Part shown: positions 18,079 through 27,654 of the stretch, piece after piece
How the letters are laid out: each line of letters starts with the position of its first letter
Position numbering within the stretch: the first letter of the stretch is position 1
Origin: Citricoccus sp. K5
Lineage (GTDB): Bacteria; Actinomycetota; Actinomycetes; Actinomycetales; Micrococcaceae
Length of the DNA: 64,000 nt
Assembly: GCF_902506195.1 (NCBI RefSeq)
Contig: NZ_LR732817.1
Location: 2,757,407-2,821,406, forward strand
Direction of reading: 5' to 3'
Program-made: the position numbers and the translations under genes
The notes under the pieces: generated by a model
What the model was told of the DNA's origin: nothing
Databases searched by the model: none
Seen by the model: the letters and a program-made list of their open reading frames with translations, nothing else

Positions 18079-18926
18079 GCCGGGACCTCCTCATGGTCGG
18101 CGGCCAGGTGGATGATGATGTCGTCGATACTCGCGGCATCGATCACCGCCTCGGGCCCGAATGCGGCGGAGTCTGCCATGCGGATCAGGGCGAACCACTG
18201 CTCGCCCGAGCGCTGCAGGCCGAGAACAGGGCCTGTCGGTGCCGCCCCCGAGCCGCGGACCATCGCAAACTCCTCGACTGCCTCCGGCAACGCGCCACGG
18301 TGGGCGATCCGCCCGCCGACGAGGACGACGAGTTCATCGGCGAGGTCGGTCAGGTCGGTGGTGATGTGGGTCGAGAACAGCACGGCGCGCTGCGGATCCA
18401 GCATGAACTCGCGGATGATGGCGCCGATCTCGCGGCGCGATGCCGGGTCGAGACCGCTGGACGGCTCGTCGAGGATCAGCAGCTCGGGGGCCGGCGCCAG
18501 CGCCGTGGCGAGGGAGAGCTTGACCCCTTGCCCGCGCGAGAGCTCGCCCACACGCTGCCCCGGTGGCACGGAGAGCCGGTCGAGCAGCTCATCGAATCGG
18601 TGTTGATCCCATCCTGGGTAGAAGGGCGCGAGGCGCCGGCCGAGGGAGTTCACCCGCCACTCCGGCGCAGCTGTCGGATGGTCGAGCACGATGCCCGTCC
18701 GGGAGAGGGCCTCGGGTGAACCGGCAGGGCGTCCGACGATCTCTACCGTGCCGGAGTCGGGGAGGACGAGGCCGAGCAGGGACCGGATGGTGGTGGTCTT
18801 CCCGGCGCCGTTGGGGCCGACGAGACCGACCACGCTGCCGCGGGGGACGGTGAACGAGATGCCGTGGATTTCGAACGCCGGTCGTCGTACGCGCAGGTTG
18901 TCGATCCGTGCCAGGTGGTCAGTCAT
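18075..18926 (-). CDS. ABC transporter ATP-binding protein (YtrB-like)
   Basis: The protein has 283 residues. It shows Walker A GPNGAGKTT near residue 40, a signature-like ELSRGQGVK (an atypical LSGGQ), Walker B LLILDEPSSGLDP, and the H-loop STH. The LSRGQ signature is typical of YtrB-type exporter ATPases. Its start overlaps the regulator gene by 8 bases and its end overlaps the permease by 4, so the three genes are one transcript. The role is inferred as ATPase of an ABC-2 exporter in envelope stress. Confidence 0.88.
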   Translation of the reverse strand: MTDHLARIDNLRVRRPAFEIHGISFTVPRGSVVGLVGPNGAGKTTTIRSLLGLVLPDSGTVEIVGRPAGSPEALSRTGIVLDHPTAAPEWRVNSLGRRLAPFYPGWDQHRFDELLDRLSVPPGQRVGELSRGQGVKLSLATALAPAPELLILDEPSSGLDPASRREIGAIIREFMLDPQRAVLFSTHITTDLTDLADELVVLVGGRIAHRGALPEAVEEFAMVRGSGAAPTGPVLGLQRSGEQWFALIRMADSAAFGPEAVIDAASIDDIIIHLAADHEEVPA

Positions 18927-19296
18927 CGTTCCTCCAGGTCTCGTCGAGGCGGTGGTGGATATCGGTCTTGCTCAGTCGGGCGTGGCGGGCGGCGATGCGC
19001 AACTCCCGGAGCACGTCATCGACGCGCTCCTGCAGAGCCGCCCTCGCGATCCCCGGCTCGACCTCGAGTACAACGAACCCGCGCCCATGCTCACTCTTCA
19101 CGAGCCCTTCAGCGGCGAGGTCGTTGTAGGCGCGGGTGACGGTGATGATGCTCACCCGTAGATCGGCCGCGAGCTGTCGCAGCGAGGGCAGGGCCTGTCC
19201 GGCCTGGACCTCTCCGGAGAGGATCGACGACCGGACTTGGCCCTTGATCTGTTCGTAGATGGGTGTGCTCGAACTGGTGGACACCACGACCCGCAT
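18919..19296 (-). CDS. GntR-family (YtrA subfamily) transcriptional regulator
   Basis: The protein has 125 residues. The N-terminal winged helix is clear (PIYEQIKGQVRSSILSGEVQAGQALPSLRQLAADLRVS, then ITVTRAYNDLAAEGL), and a short C-terminal helical dimerisation tail follows, as in YtrA regulators. AGGAG precedes the ATG at 19296. A dyad lies immediately upstream, so autorepression of the whole operon is likely. The inducer is not evident. Confidence 0.9.
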   Translation of the reverse strand: MRVVVSTSSSTPIYEQIKGQVRSSILSGEVQAGQALPSLRQLAADLRVSIITVTRAYNDLAAEGLVKSEHGRGFVVLEVEPGIARAALQERVDDVLRELRIAARHARLSKTDIHHRLDETWRNDD

Positions 19297-19304
19297 GTGC
19301 GCTC

Positions 19305-19332
19305 CTACTGTTTACTAACACCACAACAGTAG
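19305..19332. promoter_or_regulatory. Inverted-repeat operator before the YtrA-type regulator gene
   Basis: Perfect arms CTACTGTT (19305-19312) and AACAGTAG (19325-19332) are separated by 12 bases. They lie 9-36 bases upstream of the regulator start and overlap the ribosome-site side of the leader. This is a typical place for GntR autoregulation. Confidence 0.6.
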
Positions 19333-19432
19333 AACAGCTGGGGGCCTCCTGCCAAGGGGTCTTCGCCCATCCCGGGCCGGCGGCCTGCCCTATTTCTCCG
19401 ACGTCAAGCATCAGACGTGGGACGATGGCCCC

Positions 19433-19852
19433 ATGGTGAAGTTCCTCCTCCGCGTCATTGTCAACGGCCTGGCCCTCTGGGTGGCCACCCTGATCCTGCC
19501 CGGCATGGAGGTCATCCCCTCCGACACCGTCGGCGACACGGGCGACACCACCCTGAACACGGTGATCGCCTACCTCGTCATCGGGCTGGTGTTCGGCGCC
19601 GTCAACGCGGTGGTCAAGCCGATCATCTCCCTGCTCGCCCTCCCGCTGACCTGCCTGACGCTGGGCCTGTTCACGGTGATCATCAATGCCGGCATGCTCA
19701 TGCTGACGGTGTGGCTGACCTCCTACCTGCCGATGCAGGTCACGGTGGACGCCTTCTGGTGGACGGCGGTCTTCGCGGCCATCATCGTCTCAGTGGTCTC
19801 CATGCTGGCCAACGGGGTCTTCGGGCTCAACCGCTCCTCCTCTCGGGACTGA
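19433..19852 (+). CDS. Phage holin family 4-like (YvlD-type) small membrane protein
   Basis: The protein has 139 residues and about four hydrophobic helices. The pattern LRVIVNGLALWVATLILPGMEV and the later GLVFGAVNAVVKPIISLLALPLT..LGLFTVIINAGMLML matches the Pfam Phage_holin_4_2/YvlD membrane family. These are chromosomal proteins of uncertain function, often in envelope-stress loci, and not proof of a prophage. It is a single gene that converges on the hydrolase gene at 19880. Confidence 0.85.
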   Translation: MVKFLLRVIVNGLALWVATLILPGMEVIPSDTVGDTGDTTLNTVIAYLVIGLVFGAVNAVVKPIISLLALPLTCLTLGLFTVIINAGMLMLTVWLTSYLPMQVTVDAFWWTAVFAAIIVSVVSMLANGVFGLNRSSSRD

Positions 19853-19879
19853 GACGCGTGGTACCGGTGCCGTGGGAGA

Positions 19880-21478
19880 TCAACGGTTCCGCACACTATG
19901 CAGCAGCCCGGGCCGGATTCCCGTAGGCCGCCGGTCCGGCCGTTTATCGAGCGGGCTGCGGGGGTTGCCGGGGCGGGTCCGCTCCAGCTGCACGCTCCGC
20001 GTCACCCCGCCGCCTGCTGCCAGAGCGGCGATGTGCTCGAGTGCCGGAGCCTGCCGCGCCACGTCCGGGTTTCGGTCCAGCAAGGCCGCGTGGAATGCGT
20101 AGTTCTCGAAGGCATGGCCGGACATCATGTCCTTCCCCTCGGGATACAGGGACTCGTCGTAGCCGCTCACGGTGATGGTGGCACGGTTCGCAGCTTGCGG
20201 ATTGGCCCGTCCGTCCGCAGCCGCGGGAAGATCCTCATCATGCTCCAGGTGTGCCGCCTCCACGCTGGCCGGGACGCTGATCTCGCCGGTCGGTGAGCCA
20301 ATCGTGAACAGGCCCTGCACGTCATAGTTCTCCGCGATCCGGGCGTCCGCGGCGATCCGGGCCGCGTGGAGGCCGCCCTGGCTGTATCCGGTCAACACGA
20401 GTGCATCGTCCCGTCCCGCCCCCGCCGCCCGAAGGGCCTCGTCCACGGCGGCGGAGACGTGCTGGGAGTCCAGGGCCAACGCCTCGGCGTTCCCGCCCAT
20501 GTCCCACGGGTTGGTGGACCAGCCGTTCGCGTCGTGGAAGTCCCCGGTCTGGGTTCCCGGGAGGGAGACGAGCCACACCGCCTCGGAGGCGCCCGGACCC
20601 TCCGGGGTGAACTTTGTGATCTGGATGGACCCAGGAGCGGCCTGGCGGGCCAGATTCAGGTGGGACATCACGTTGGAGATGGGCCCCTCGCCCTCCGCCG
20701 TCCAGGTCTCCTCCCACTGCTCGGCCGGTGGCAGCCTGTCCTTGACGCGCACCGGCCCGATCTGCACCAGACCGGTGGCCCTCCCCAGCGACGTGGCCAG
20801 GGGGTACAGCTGCTCTGGCCCGGACAGTGCGCCTGTGGCACCCTCATCCCGGGCCGCCCTCCCGGCAACATCCGACGCCACGCGGAAACCCACGCCGAGT
20901 CCCAGGGACAGTGTTCCGAGCAGTCCCGCGATGACCTCGGGAGCCGCCTGGATGGCCAGTTCCGTGATCGGCTGCGGGATCGGCTCGTTGGAGAGGGCGA
21001 GCACCCCAGCGGAGACGAAGGCGGCATGGCCGGCCAACTCGATGACGGCGCGCTGGGCGGCGGCCTCCGCGTTCCGGTAGGCCTCGGCCGAGGACCGCAC
21101 ACCGAGGTACAGCACATCGGCCTCGGCACTGATGGACAACAGCCCGGAAGACAGTGTTGCGGTGCGTGCCGCCAAGGCCCGGCCCGCTCCGGTCTGCGCC
21201 GCTGCCAAGGCCAGGAGGGAGCCCGCCCCGGCAGCCCGCACCGACAGGGCCGCCGCCTCGTCCGTGGCCGCGGCCAGCAGGAGGCTGCCCCGTTCCAGAT
21301 CGTCTAAGTTGGCGTGGATGCTGGTCGGCCCACCGTGGACGGAGTACGACACCGGCGCCTCGCCACGTCCGCCCTCCATCCGGCCCGGAAAGCCGTCCAG
21401 CAGTCCGGGGCGGCCGACGCCGGCGGGCACGGTTGCGGTCAGGGTGCCGGGCGCAGCCGCGGCCACCGGTCCGGCCAC
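19880..21478 (-). CDS. Alpha/beta-hydrolase-fold protein with ESX-substrate-like helical N-terminus
   Basis: The protein has 532 residues. Residues about 60-230 are alanine-rich and helical, with few charged residues. The C-terminal half carries LTGYSQGGLHAA near residue 365, a G-x-S-x-G nucleophile motif, so it is probably a lipase or esterase. I chose GTG at 21478: it starts one base after the preceding gene's TGA, giving translational coupling. An open frame continues to 21925 but runs antisense-like through the upstream gene. No signal peptide is visible. Helical N-terminus, coupled WXG-like partner and hydrolase domain together resemble type VII-secreted effectors; that is inference. Confidence 0.7.
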   Translation of the reverse strand: MAGPVAAAAPGTLTATVPAGVGRPGLLDGFPGRMEGGRGEAPVSYSVHGGPTSIHANLDDLERGSLLLAAATDEAAALSVRAAGAGSLLALAAAQTGAGRALAARTATLSSGLLSISAEADVLYLGVRSSAEAYRNAEAAAQRAVIELAGHAAFVSAGVLALSNEPIPQPITELAIQAAPEVIAGLLGTLSLGLGVGFRVASDVAGRAARDEGATGALSGPEQLYPLATSLGRATGLVQIGPVRVKDRLPPAEQWEETWTAEGEGPISNVMSHLNLARQAAPGSIQITKFTPEGPGASEAVWLVSLPGTQTGDFHDANGWSTNPWDMGGNAEALALDSQHVSAAVDEALRAAGAGRDDALVLTGYSQGGLHAARIAADARIAENYDVQGLFTIGSPTGEISVPASVEAAHLEHDEDLPAAADGRANPQAANRATITVSGYDESLYPEGKDMMSGHAFENYAFHAALLDRNPDVARQAPALEHIAALAAGGGVTRSVQLERTRPGNPRSPLDKRPDRRPTGIRPGLLHSVRNR

Positions 21479-21479
21479 C

Positions 21480-21941
21480 TCAGCACATCCCCAGGGTCGC
21501 GGCGCTGCCCACCGTGGCCTTGACGGTGTTGATGCTGGCCCGCAACTGGCCGATCCGCACGTGCAGCTCGTCGATCGCAACGCGGGCCACCACCGCGGAT
21601 TCCTCCGCCAGTTCGGCCAGGTCCGCCGCCCGCCCACGCAGACGGTCGCTCCGGTCCAGGAACGCCGCCCCGGCCGGCGAGCGCCAGTCCAGGGCCGAGA
21701 GGCTGTGGACCGACTCGGCCACCCCTCGGGTGCCCGTCCCGACCAGCCGCAACTCCTCGACCACCTGGTACAGCTGGGCCACCGCCGCCTCCAGGAGACG
21801 GAGCTGCTGCTCGTCACCGAAGACGAGGTCCAGGGCCGTTCCGACCGCCGGACACAACACGTCCGGATCGATGACCGGAAGTGGCAGGGTCCCACCCGCC
21901 AGCCCTTGGACCACCGGCGTTCCACCGTGGGGTACTGTCAT
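21480..21941 (-). CDS. Small helical WXG100-like protein of unknown function
   Basis: The protein has 153 residues and no signal peptide or membrane segment. The central region has DWRSPAGAAFLDRSD, similar to the W-x(n)-A-x(n)-F turn of WXG100/LXG-type helical hairpins. Two long amphipathic helices surround it. GGGAGG 7 bases before the ATG at 21941 fixes the start; an upstream ATG at 21983 has no such site. It is directly coupled to the hydrolase gene. It could act as chaperone or secretion partner of that hydrolase. I do not recognise a named family. Confidence 0.65.
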   Translation of the reverse strand: MTVPHGGTPVVQGLAGGTLPLPVIDPDVLCPAVGTALDLVFGDEQQLRLLEAAVAQLYQVVEELRLVGTGTRGVAESVHSLSALDWRSPAGAAFLDRSDRLRGRAADLAELAEESAVVARVAIDELHVRIGQLRASINTVKATVGSAATLGMC

Positions 21942-22180
21942 GCCCGTCCTCCCGCCCTGCACTGCCCCGGTTTCCGCCGGCACAGCCCCGTCTTCCCTAC
22001 TGCCCTCGACGCTAGGCAGTCCCGTCGGGCTCCACGTGGTTGTCAGGGGCTATTGGGGACAAGCCCAGAGCAATCGACCCGCTGTGGAGGACCCCACCGC
22101 GGCGCCGGACACGACCGCGGGAGGTGACCGGCCGTCGTCGGGCACGGCATCCATTCCGCCGCTCCTGCCAGACTGTCCCC

Positions 22181-22795
22181 ATGAGCACCCAGCGCACCGA
22201 GTTCGATCCAGCCACCCTCGGCGACCGCGAGACGACCCTGCTGGTGAAGTCGATCCTCATCCCGCGGCCCATCGCCTGGGTGGGGACGGTGGACGCGCAC
22301 GGAACCGCCAACCTGGCCCCGCACTCGTTCTTCACGATGGTCTCCGAGGAGCCGCCGATCGTGATGTTCTCCTCGACCTCACGCAAGGACTCCCTCAACA
22401 ATGCCGAGGCCACCGGCGAGTTCACGGTCTCGCTCGTCTCCCGGCCGCAGTTCGAGGCGGCCAACCAGACCTCGGCGCGCTATGCCCCGGAGGTGAGCGA
22501 GTTCGAGGCCGCCGGGATCGAGGCCGAGCCCTCGGCCGTCGTCGTGCCCCCGCGGGTGGCCGGTTCGCCCGCGGTCATGGAGTGCGTGCTGGAGAGCATC
22601 ATCCCGGTGGGCGGGAACTTCATGGTGCTCGGCCGCGTGGTGCACGTGGCGGTGGACACGGACACGCTCGACACGGATGCACGCGGCCGCACCCTGCCGC
22701 TCGCCCAGAAGCTGGACCCGTTGACCCGCCTGGGCCGGAATGAGTGGGGCACCCTGGGCGAGGTGCTGGCGATCGACCGACCGCAGGGCGCGTAG
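22181..22795 (+). CDS. Flavin reductase-like (FMN-binding split-barrel) domain protein
   Basis: The protein has 204 residues. Typical sequence is visible: LIPRPIAWVGTVDAHGTANLAPHSFFTMVSEEPPIVMFSS, then DSLNNAEATGEFTVSLVS. This is the FMN-binding fold of the flavin reductase/YwrF family. It may supply reduced flavin or act as a flavoprotein; no partner monooxygenase is adjacent. The start at 22181 follows GACTGTCCCC, with no clear ribosome site. Confidence 0.88.
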   Translation: MSTQRTEFDPATLGDRETTLLVKSILIPRPIAWVGTVDAHGTANLAPHSFFTMVSEEPPIVMFSSTSRKDSLNNAEATGEFTVSLVSRPQFEAANQTSARYAPEVSEFEAAGIEAEPSAVVVPPRVAGSPAVMECVLESIIPVGGNFMVLGRVVHVAVDTDTLDTDARGRTLPLAQKLDPLTRLGRNEWGTLGEVLAIDRPQGA

Positions 22796-22832
22796 CCCAG
22801 CGGAGCTCTGGCCCGGGTGCTAGCTTGACGTC

Positions 22833-24467
22833 GTGGCCTCGTCGATTTCCCCCTCCGCTCCATCAGCCCCCGAATCCCCTGAATCCCCCGCTCCGAGCAC
22901 GCTATCGGCCTCCGCGCCCGGCGACTCTGAGGACATGACCGGGGCTGCCTCGTCAGCAGCGCCGAATGGCCTGCCGGGCCACCGGACGGGTTTCGACCGG
23001 GACCGCTACCTGGACCTGCAGTCAAGCCACATCGGGGAGCGCCGCCAGCAGATCGGCGGCAAGCTGTACCTGGAGATGGGCGGGAAGCTCTTCGACGACC
23101 ACCACGCCTCCCGCGTCATGCCGGGCTTCACACCTGACAACAAGATCGCCATGCTCGAGCGGATCAAGGACGAGCTCGAGATCCTCGTCTGCCTCAACGC
23201 CAAGGATCTGGAACGCCAGAAGGTCCGGGCCGACCTGGGGATCCCCTATGAGGAGGATGTCCTCCGGCTGATCGACGTGTTCCGCGAGCGCGGCTTCCTG
23301 GTGCAGCACGTGGTGCTGACCCAATTGGAGGACTCGAACCAGGTGGCGCAGGCCTTCAGTGAGCGCCTCGAGCGGCTGGGGCTGACGGTCGCCCGGCATC
23401 GCGTGATCCCGGGCTACCCGCAGGACACCAGGCGGATCGTCTCCGAGGAGGGCTTCGGAAGGAACGACTACTCCGAGACCACCCGGGATGTCGTGGTGGT
23501 CACCGCTCCCGGGCCGGGCTCCGGCAAGCTCGCCACGTGCCTCTCGCAGGTGTATCACGATCATGCCCGGGGCATCTCGTCCGGTTATGCCAAGTTCGAG
23601 ACGTTCCCGATCTGGAACCTGCCCCTGGACCATCCGGTGAACCTCGCCTACGAGGCCGCCACCGCGGACCTGGATGACATCAACCTGATCGATCCGTTCC
23701 ACCTGTCCGCCTATGGCGAGCAGGTCACCAGCTACAACCGGGACGTGGAGGTCTTCCCGCTCCTGAAGGCCCTGTTGGAGAAGCTCACCGGCTCCTCCCC
23801 GTACGCCTCCCCCACGGACATGGGCGTGAACCTGGCCGGCAGCTGCATCGTGGACGACGAGGTGTGCCGCGAGGCCTCCCGCCAGGAGATCGTGCGCCGC
23901 TACTACAAGGCCCTGGTGGATGAACGCCGCAATGACCGCGAGGCGGACATCTCCGAGCGCGTGGCCATGGTGATGTCCCGGGCGGGCTGCGGCACCGAGG
24001 ACCGCGCCGTCGTCGCACCCGCCCTGGCGATCGAGGATGCCACCGACGCTCCCGGCTCCGCCATCGAGCTAGCTGACGGGACCATCGTCACCGGCAAGAC
24101 CTCTGACCTGTTGGGCTGTTCGGCGGCCATGCTGCTGAACGCGCTGAAGCACCTCGCCGGGGTCGAGGACAGCGTCCACCTGCTCTCACCCGCCGCGATC
24201 GAGCCGATCCAGACCCTCAAGACCGACCACCTGGGCTCGAGGAACCCGCGACTGCACACGGATGAGGTGCTGATCGCCCTCTCCGTCTCTGCCGCCTCGG
24301 ATCCGAACGCGCGGGCGGCGCTGGCCCAGCTGCGCAACCTGACCGGTTGCGACGTCCACACCACCACCATCCTGGGCACCGTGGACGAGGACATCTTCCG
24401 CAACCTCGGCATGCTGGTCACCTCGGAGCCCCGGTTCCAGCGCAAGGCGCTGTACCGCAAGAGGTAA
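22833..24467 (+). CDS. DUF1846 domain-containing protein
   Basis: The protein has up to 544 residues. The first 45-50 are a Ser/Pro/Ala-rich tail; the conserved DUF1846 region starts near [32 protein letters not shown]. Further conserved blocks include [24 protein letters not shown], a nucleotide-loop-like segment, and [10 protein letters not shown]. The usual family length is about 500. The start is uncertain: GTG 22833 lacks a ribosome site and ATG 22935 has GAGG only 3 bases before it. The function is unknown; structures of relatives suggest a nucleotide-utilising enzyme. Confidence 0.88.
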   Translation: MASSISPSAPSAPESPESPAPSTLSASAPGDSEDMTGAASSAAPNGLPGHRTGFDRDRYLDLQSSHIGERRQQIGGKLYLEMGGKLFDDHHASRVMPGFTPDNKIAMLERIKDELEILVCLNAKDLERQKVRADLGIPYEEDVLRLIDVFRERGFLVQHVVLTQLEDSNQVAQAFSERLERLGLTVARHRVIPGYPQDTRRIVSEEGFGRNDYSETTRDVVVVTAPGPGSGKLATCLSQVYHDHARGISSGYAKFETFPIWNLPLDHPVNLAYEAATADLDDINLIDPFHLSAYGEQVTSYNRDVEVFPLLKALLEKLTGSSPYASPTDMGVNLAGSCIVDDEVCREASRQEIVRRYYKALVDERRNDREADISERVAMVMSRAGCGTEDRAVVAPALAIEDATDAPGSAIELADGTIVTGKTSDLLGCSAAMLLNALKHLAGVEDSVHLLSPAAIEPIQTLKTDHLGSRNPRLHTDEVLIALSVSAASDPNARAALAQLRNLTGCDVHTTTILGTVDEDIFRNLGMLVTSEPRFQRKALYRKR

Positions 24468-24591
24468 CCGCAGGGAACCCGCATCAATTGCCGGATTTCA
24501 CCCCGGTGCAGTCGGCCGGCACCGGGGCGGAATCCGGCACCTGATGTCTCCTCCGTGTACAGAACCCGGCGCACATGCCAGGGATGGAAGA

Positions 24592-26064
24592 ATGACAGCC
24601 ATGCCTGAGTCCTCCGCCCCGCACCAGCCCGCCTCGCCCGCCGCCTCCCCCAACACCGAGGGCACGACGCCGGCCCGCCAGTCCCTGGCCGACGCCGGCA
24701 TCCCGCTGGGCCCGCTGGACGGCCGGTACCGCTCGGCCGTCGCCCCGCTGACCGAGCACCTCTCCGAGGCGGCCCTGAACCGCAACCGCCTGCACGTGGA
24801 GGTGGAGTGGTTCATCCACCTCGCTCGCCACCAGGTGTTGCCCGGGCTCACGCCGCTGTCCGAGGCACAGGAGGCGGGCCTCCGCCGGATCGTCACCGAC
24901 TTCGACCAGGACGGTGTGGCCGAGCTGGCGGCCATCGAGAAGGAGACGGTCCACGACGTCAAGGCGGTGGAGTACTACATCGGCCGCCGGCTGCCGGAGC
25001 TGCAGCTGGAACACCTCACCCCGCTGGTGCACTTCGCCTGCACCTCCGAGGACATCAACAACCTGTCCTACGCCGTGGGCGTGCGGGACGCGATCGGCGA
25101 GGTGTGGCTGCCGGCTGCACGGGCCGCCGTCGGAACCCTCCGCGAGATGGCCGAGACCGCCGCCGCCGCGCCGATGCTCTCCCGCACCCACGGGCAGCCG
25201 GCCACGCCCACCACCCTGGGCAAGGAGATGGCGGTGTTCGTGCACCGCCTGGACCGCCAGCTGAAGCGCATCGAACAGCAGGAGTACCTGGGCAAGATCA
25301 ACGGCGCCACCGGCACGTACGCCGCGCACCTGTCCGCCGTCCCGGACGCCAACTGGCCGGAGGTGGCCCGCACCTTCGTCGAGCACCTCGGCCTGACCTG
25401 GAACCCGCTGACCACGCAGATCGAGTCGCACGACTGGCAGGCCGAGCTGTACGCGGACATCGCGCGATTCAACCGGATCCTGCACGGGTTCTGCGTGGAC
25501 GTGTGGAGCTACATCTCCATCGGCTACTTCGCGCAGATCCCGGTGGCCGGGGCCACGGGATCCTCGACCATGCCGCACAAGGTCAACCCGATCCGCTTCG
25601 AGAACGCCGAGTCCAACCTCGAGTTGTCCAACGCCCTGCTGGACTCCCTCGGTTCCACCCTCGTGGAGTCCCGCTGGCAGCGCGACCTGACCGACTCCAC
25701 GTCCCAGCGCAACATCGGCAATGCCCTGGGCCACTCGGTGCTCGCCCTGTCCAACGTCACCAAGGGCATGGCGCAGCTCAAGGTCGCCGACGCCGTGCTC
25801 GCCGAGGACCTGGACCACAACTGGGAGGTCCTCGGCGAGGCCGTGCAGACGGTGATGCGCGCCCAGGCAATCGCGGGGGTGGCCGGCATGGACAACCCCT
25901 ACGAGCGGCTCAAGGAGCTCACCCGCGGTCACCGCGTGGACGGGGAGCGCATGCGCGAGTTCGTGCAAGGCCTGGGCCTGGAGCCCGACGCCGAGGCTCG
26001 CCTCATCGCGCTCGCCCCCGACTCCTACATCGGCCTGGCCGAGGAGTTGGCCCGCGGGATCTGA
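24592..26064 (+). CDS. purB: Adenylosuccinate lyase (PurB)
   Basis: This enzyme catalyses two fumarate-releasing steps of purine synthesis (SAICAR to AICAR and adenylosuccinate to AMP). The frame gives 490 residues from ATG 24592; ATG 24601 is an alternative and ATG 24544 is unlikely. It has the E. coli-type PurB layout: PLDGRYRSAVAPL, TSEDINNLSYA, TRTHGQPATPTTLGKE, and the fumarase/lyase signature GSSTMPHKVNPIRFENAES with the catalytic serine loop. An N-terminal Ala/Pro-rich extension of about 30 residues is added relative to E. coli. It is a single gene. Confidence 0.95.
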   Translation: MTAMPESSAPHQPASPAASPNTEGTTPARQSLADAGIPLGPLDGRYRSAVAPLTEHLSEAALNRNRLHVEVEWFIHLARHQVLPGLTPLSEAQEAGLRRIVTDFDQDGVAELAAIEKETVHDVKAVEYYIGRRLPELQLEHLTPLVHFACTSEDINNLSYAVGVRDAIGEVWLPAARAAVGTLREMAETAAAAPMLSRTHGQPATPTTLGKEMAVFVHRLDRQLKRIEQQEYLGKINGATGTYAAHLSAVPDANWPEVARTFVEHLGLTWNPLTTQIESHDWQAELYADIARFNRILHGFCVDVWSYISIGYFAQIPVAGATGSSTMPHKVNPIRFENAESNLELSNALLDSLGSTLVESRWQRDLTDSTSQRNIGNALGHSVLALSNVTKGMAQLKVADAVLAEDLDHNWEVLGEAVQTVMRAQAIAGVAGMDNPYERLKELTRGHRVDGERMREFVQGLGLEPDAEARLIALAPDSYIGLAEELARGI

Positions 26065-26170
26065 CCGGACGCCGGCACGGACCCGGCCATCTCCGGGCGA
26101 ACCAGGTCCTTGGGTGCCAGCGGTCCGGTCTCAGGCCCCTCTCCGGTAGGGGGCCAGTCGATACCTGTGG

Positions 26171-27511
26171 GTGATGTGGCCGGTGAAGCCGCGTCCATAC
26201 CTTCACAGGGTGAACCTCATCAACGACCTCACCCTGATCAACGACCCGTCACGGCTGCCCCGGCGGCTCGGGCACACCGCCGAGGCACCCCTGCCGGCCG
26301 GTCGCGATACCGGAATCGACCTGGTGCGGGCGTTCTGCGTGGTTGTGGTGGTGCTGTTGCATGCGCTGATGGCTGGTGTCACGGTGGGCGGGGCCGGCCC
26401 TGAGTTCGTCAACACTGCTGAGGGGGCGGCGTGGTTCACACCCCTGACCTGGGTGGTACAAGTCATGCCCCTGTTCTTCGTGGTCGGTGGATTCGCCGGT
26501 TCGATCGCCTACCGCCGCCTCCGGCACCGGGGCGGCACGCCCGTGGACTTCCTCGCGGGGCGCGTGCACCGGCTCCTCCTGCCGGCAGTGTTCTCGATCG
26601 GCGCGGCCGGGGTGGGCCTGGCGATGCTCGCAGCCGGGGGCGTCCCCGCCGACCTGGTGCTGACAGCGGGATTCCGGTATGGCCAACCGCTCTGGTTCCT
26701 TGCGGTCTTCTTGGTCTGCCAAGCGCTGTTGCCCGCCCTGGTCGCCGCCCACGACCGCGCCCCGCTCGGCAGCATCCTCGGGCTCACCGCAGCCGCAGTG
26801 GCCGTCGAGGTGCTGCGCACAACCACCGGCCTGGAGGTCATCGGGATCCTCAATCTCGCCTTCGTCTGGCTCACCCTGCAGCAACTGGGATTCTTCCTGG
26901 CCGACGGTCGCCTGGACGCCCTGGGCCGCCGCACCGTGGTCATCACCGGCTTGGGCGCCGTCACGCTGCTGGCCGGATTCTTCATCACCGGGATCTTCTC
27001 GCCGGACCTCATCGAGAACCTGAATCCGCCGACGCCGGCCCTCCTCCTGGTCGGCGTGGCGCAGACCGCCCTGCTCTCACTCGTCCGCCCCACACTGACG
27101 CGCCTCAGCACTCGCCCCCGCATCGCCGCGGTCACGGGCTTCGTCACGCCGCGCACCATGACCATCTACCTCTGGCACATGCCCGTGCTGCTGACCATGG
27201 CCGGCGCCACGGCACTGCTGGCCATGGACACGGGCGTGGTGCTGCCCGAACCTTCCAGCGCCGCCTGGTGGCTCACCCGCCCGCTGTGGCTGGGCATCGC
27301 CGCCGTTCTCACCACCGCGGCTGCGTGGGCCCTGGCAGCAGGCGAGCAACGCCGGATGCCGCCGCCTACGGCCTCGGGTGTCCGCGCGGCGCAAGCTGTG
27401 CTGGCCGGACTCGCGGCCGTGGTCCTCCTGCTGGTGGCCGGCACCACGGTGCTGTCCGCCACGGCCGCGGTCTGCCTGCTCGTGGTGGCCCTCCGCCGGA
27501 TCCGTCGATAG
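26171..27511 (+). CDS. Acyltransferase 3 family integral membrane protein
   Basis: The protein has about 446 residues and roughly ten hydrophobic helices. It begins with the family N-terminal helix GIDLVRAFCVVVVVLLHAL (conserved Arg and His) and ends with the TIYLWHMPVLL motif typical of acyltransferase_3 (OafB/NolL-like) proteins. Such proteins O-acylate surface polysaccharides, lipids or antibiotics. Start choice is uncertain: GTG 26171 or GTG 26210, neither with a good ribosome site. No glycosylation genes are adjacent, so the acceptor is unknown. Confidence 0.85.
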   Translation: MMWPVKPRPYLHRVNLINDLTLINDPSRLPRRLGHTAEAPLPAGRDTGIDLVRAFCVVVVVLLHALMAGVTVGGAGPEFVNTAEGAAWFTPLTWVVQVMPLFFVVGGFAGSIAYRRLRHRGGTPVDFLAGRVHRLLLPAVFSIGAAGVGLAMLAAGGVPADLVLTAGFRYGQPLWFLAVFLVCQALLPALVAAHDRAPLGSILGLTAAAVAVEVLRTTTGLEVIGILNLAFVWLTLQQLGFFLADGRLDALGRRTVVITGLGAVTLLAGFFITGIFSPDLIENLNPPTPALLLVGVAQTALLSLVRPTLTRLSTRPRIAAVTGFVTPRTMTIYLWHMPVLLTMAGATALLAMDTGVVLPEPSSAAWWLTRPLWLGIAAVLTTAAAWALAAGEQRRMPPPTASGVRAAQAVLAGLAAVVLLLVAGTTVLSATAAVCLLVVALRRIRR

Positions 27512-27654
27512 TACGGGGTTCGTGGATGCGCCTATCCTGAGGGTCCACGGGGTCTCCGGCGTCCTACATGCCGGACCCCTCTCCACGGTCACCGACGGTC
27601 CGAGTGACAGCACCCTGCCCGCGGCACATCAGAGACGTCAAAGGAGGGACGGAC

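Noticed and set aside
19433-19852. Prophage remnant signalled by a holin-family protein
   Set aside because: The family is a chromosomal membrane-protein family. No endolysin, integrase, terminase or structural gene is nearby.
21479-21925. N-terminal extension of the hydrolase frame (681 codons in total)
   Set aside because: The added part is an out-of-phase reading of the WXG-like gene. GTG 21478 follows that gene's stop directly.
21154-22743. Plus-strand frame of 529 codons
   Set aside because: It runs antisense to the hydrolase and WXG-like genes and out of phase with the flavin reductase gene. Its Arg/Pro/Ser-rich composition is that of a shadow.
24484-25968. Minus-strand frame of 494 codons over purB
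   Set aside because: It is antisense to purB, whose motifs are unambiguous.
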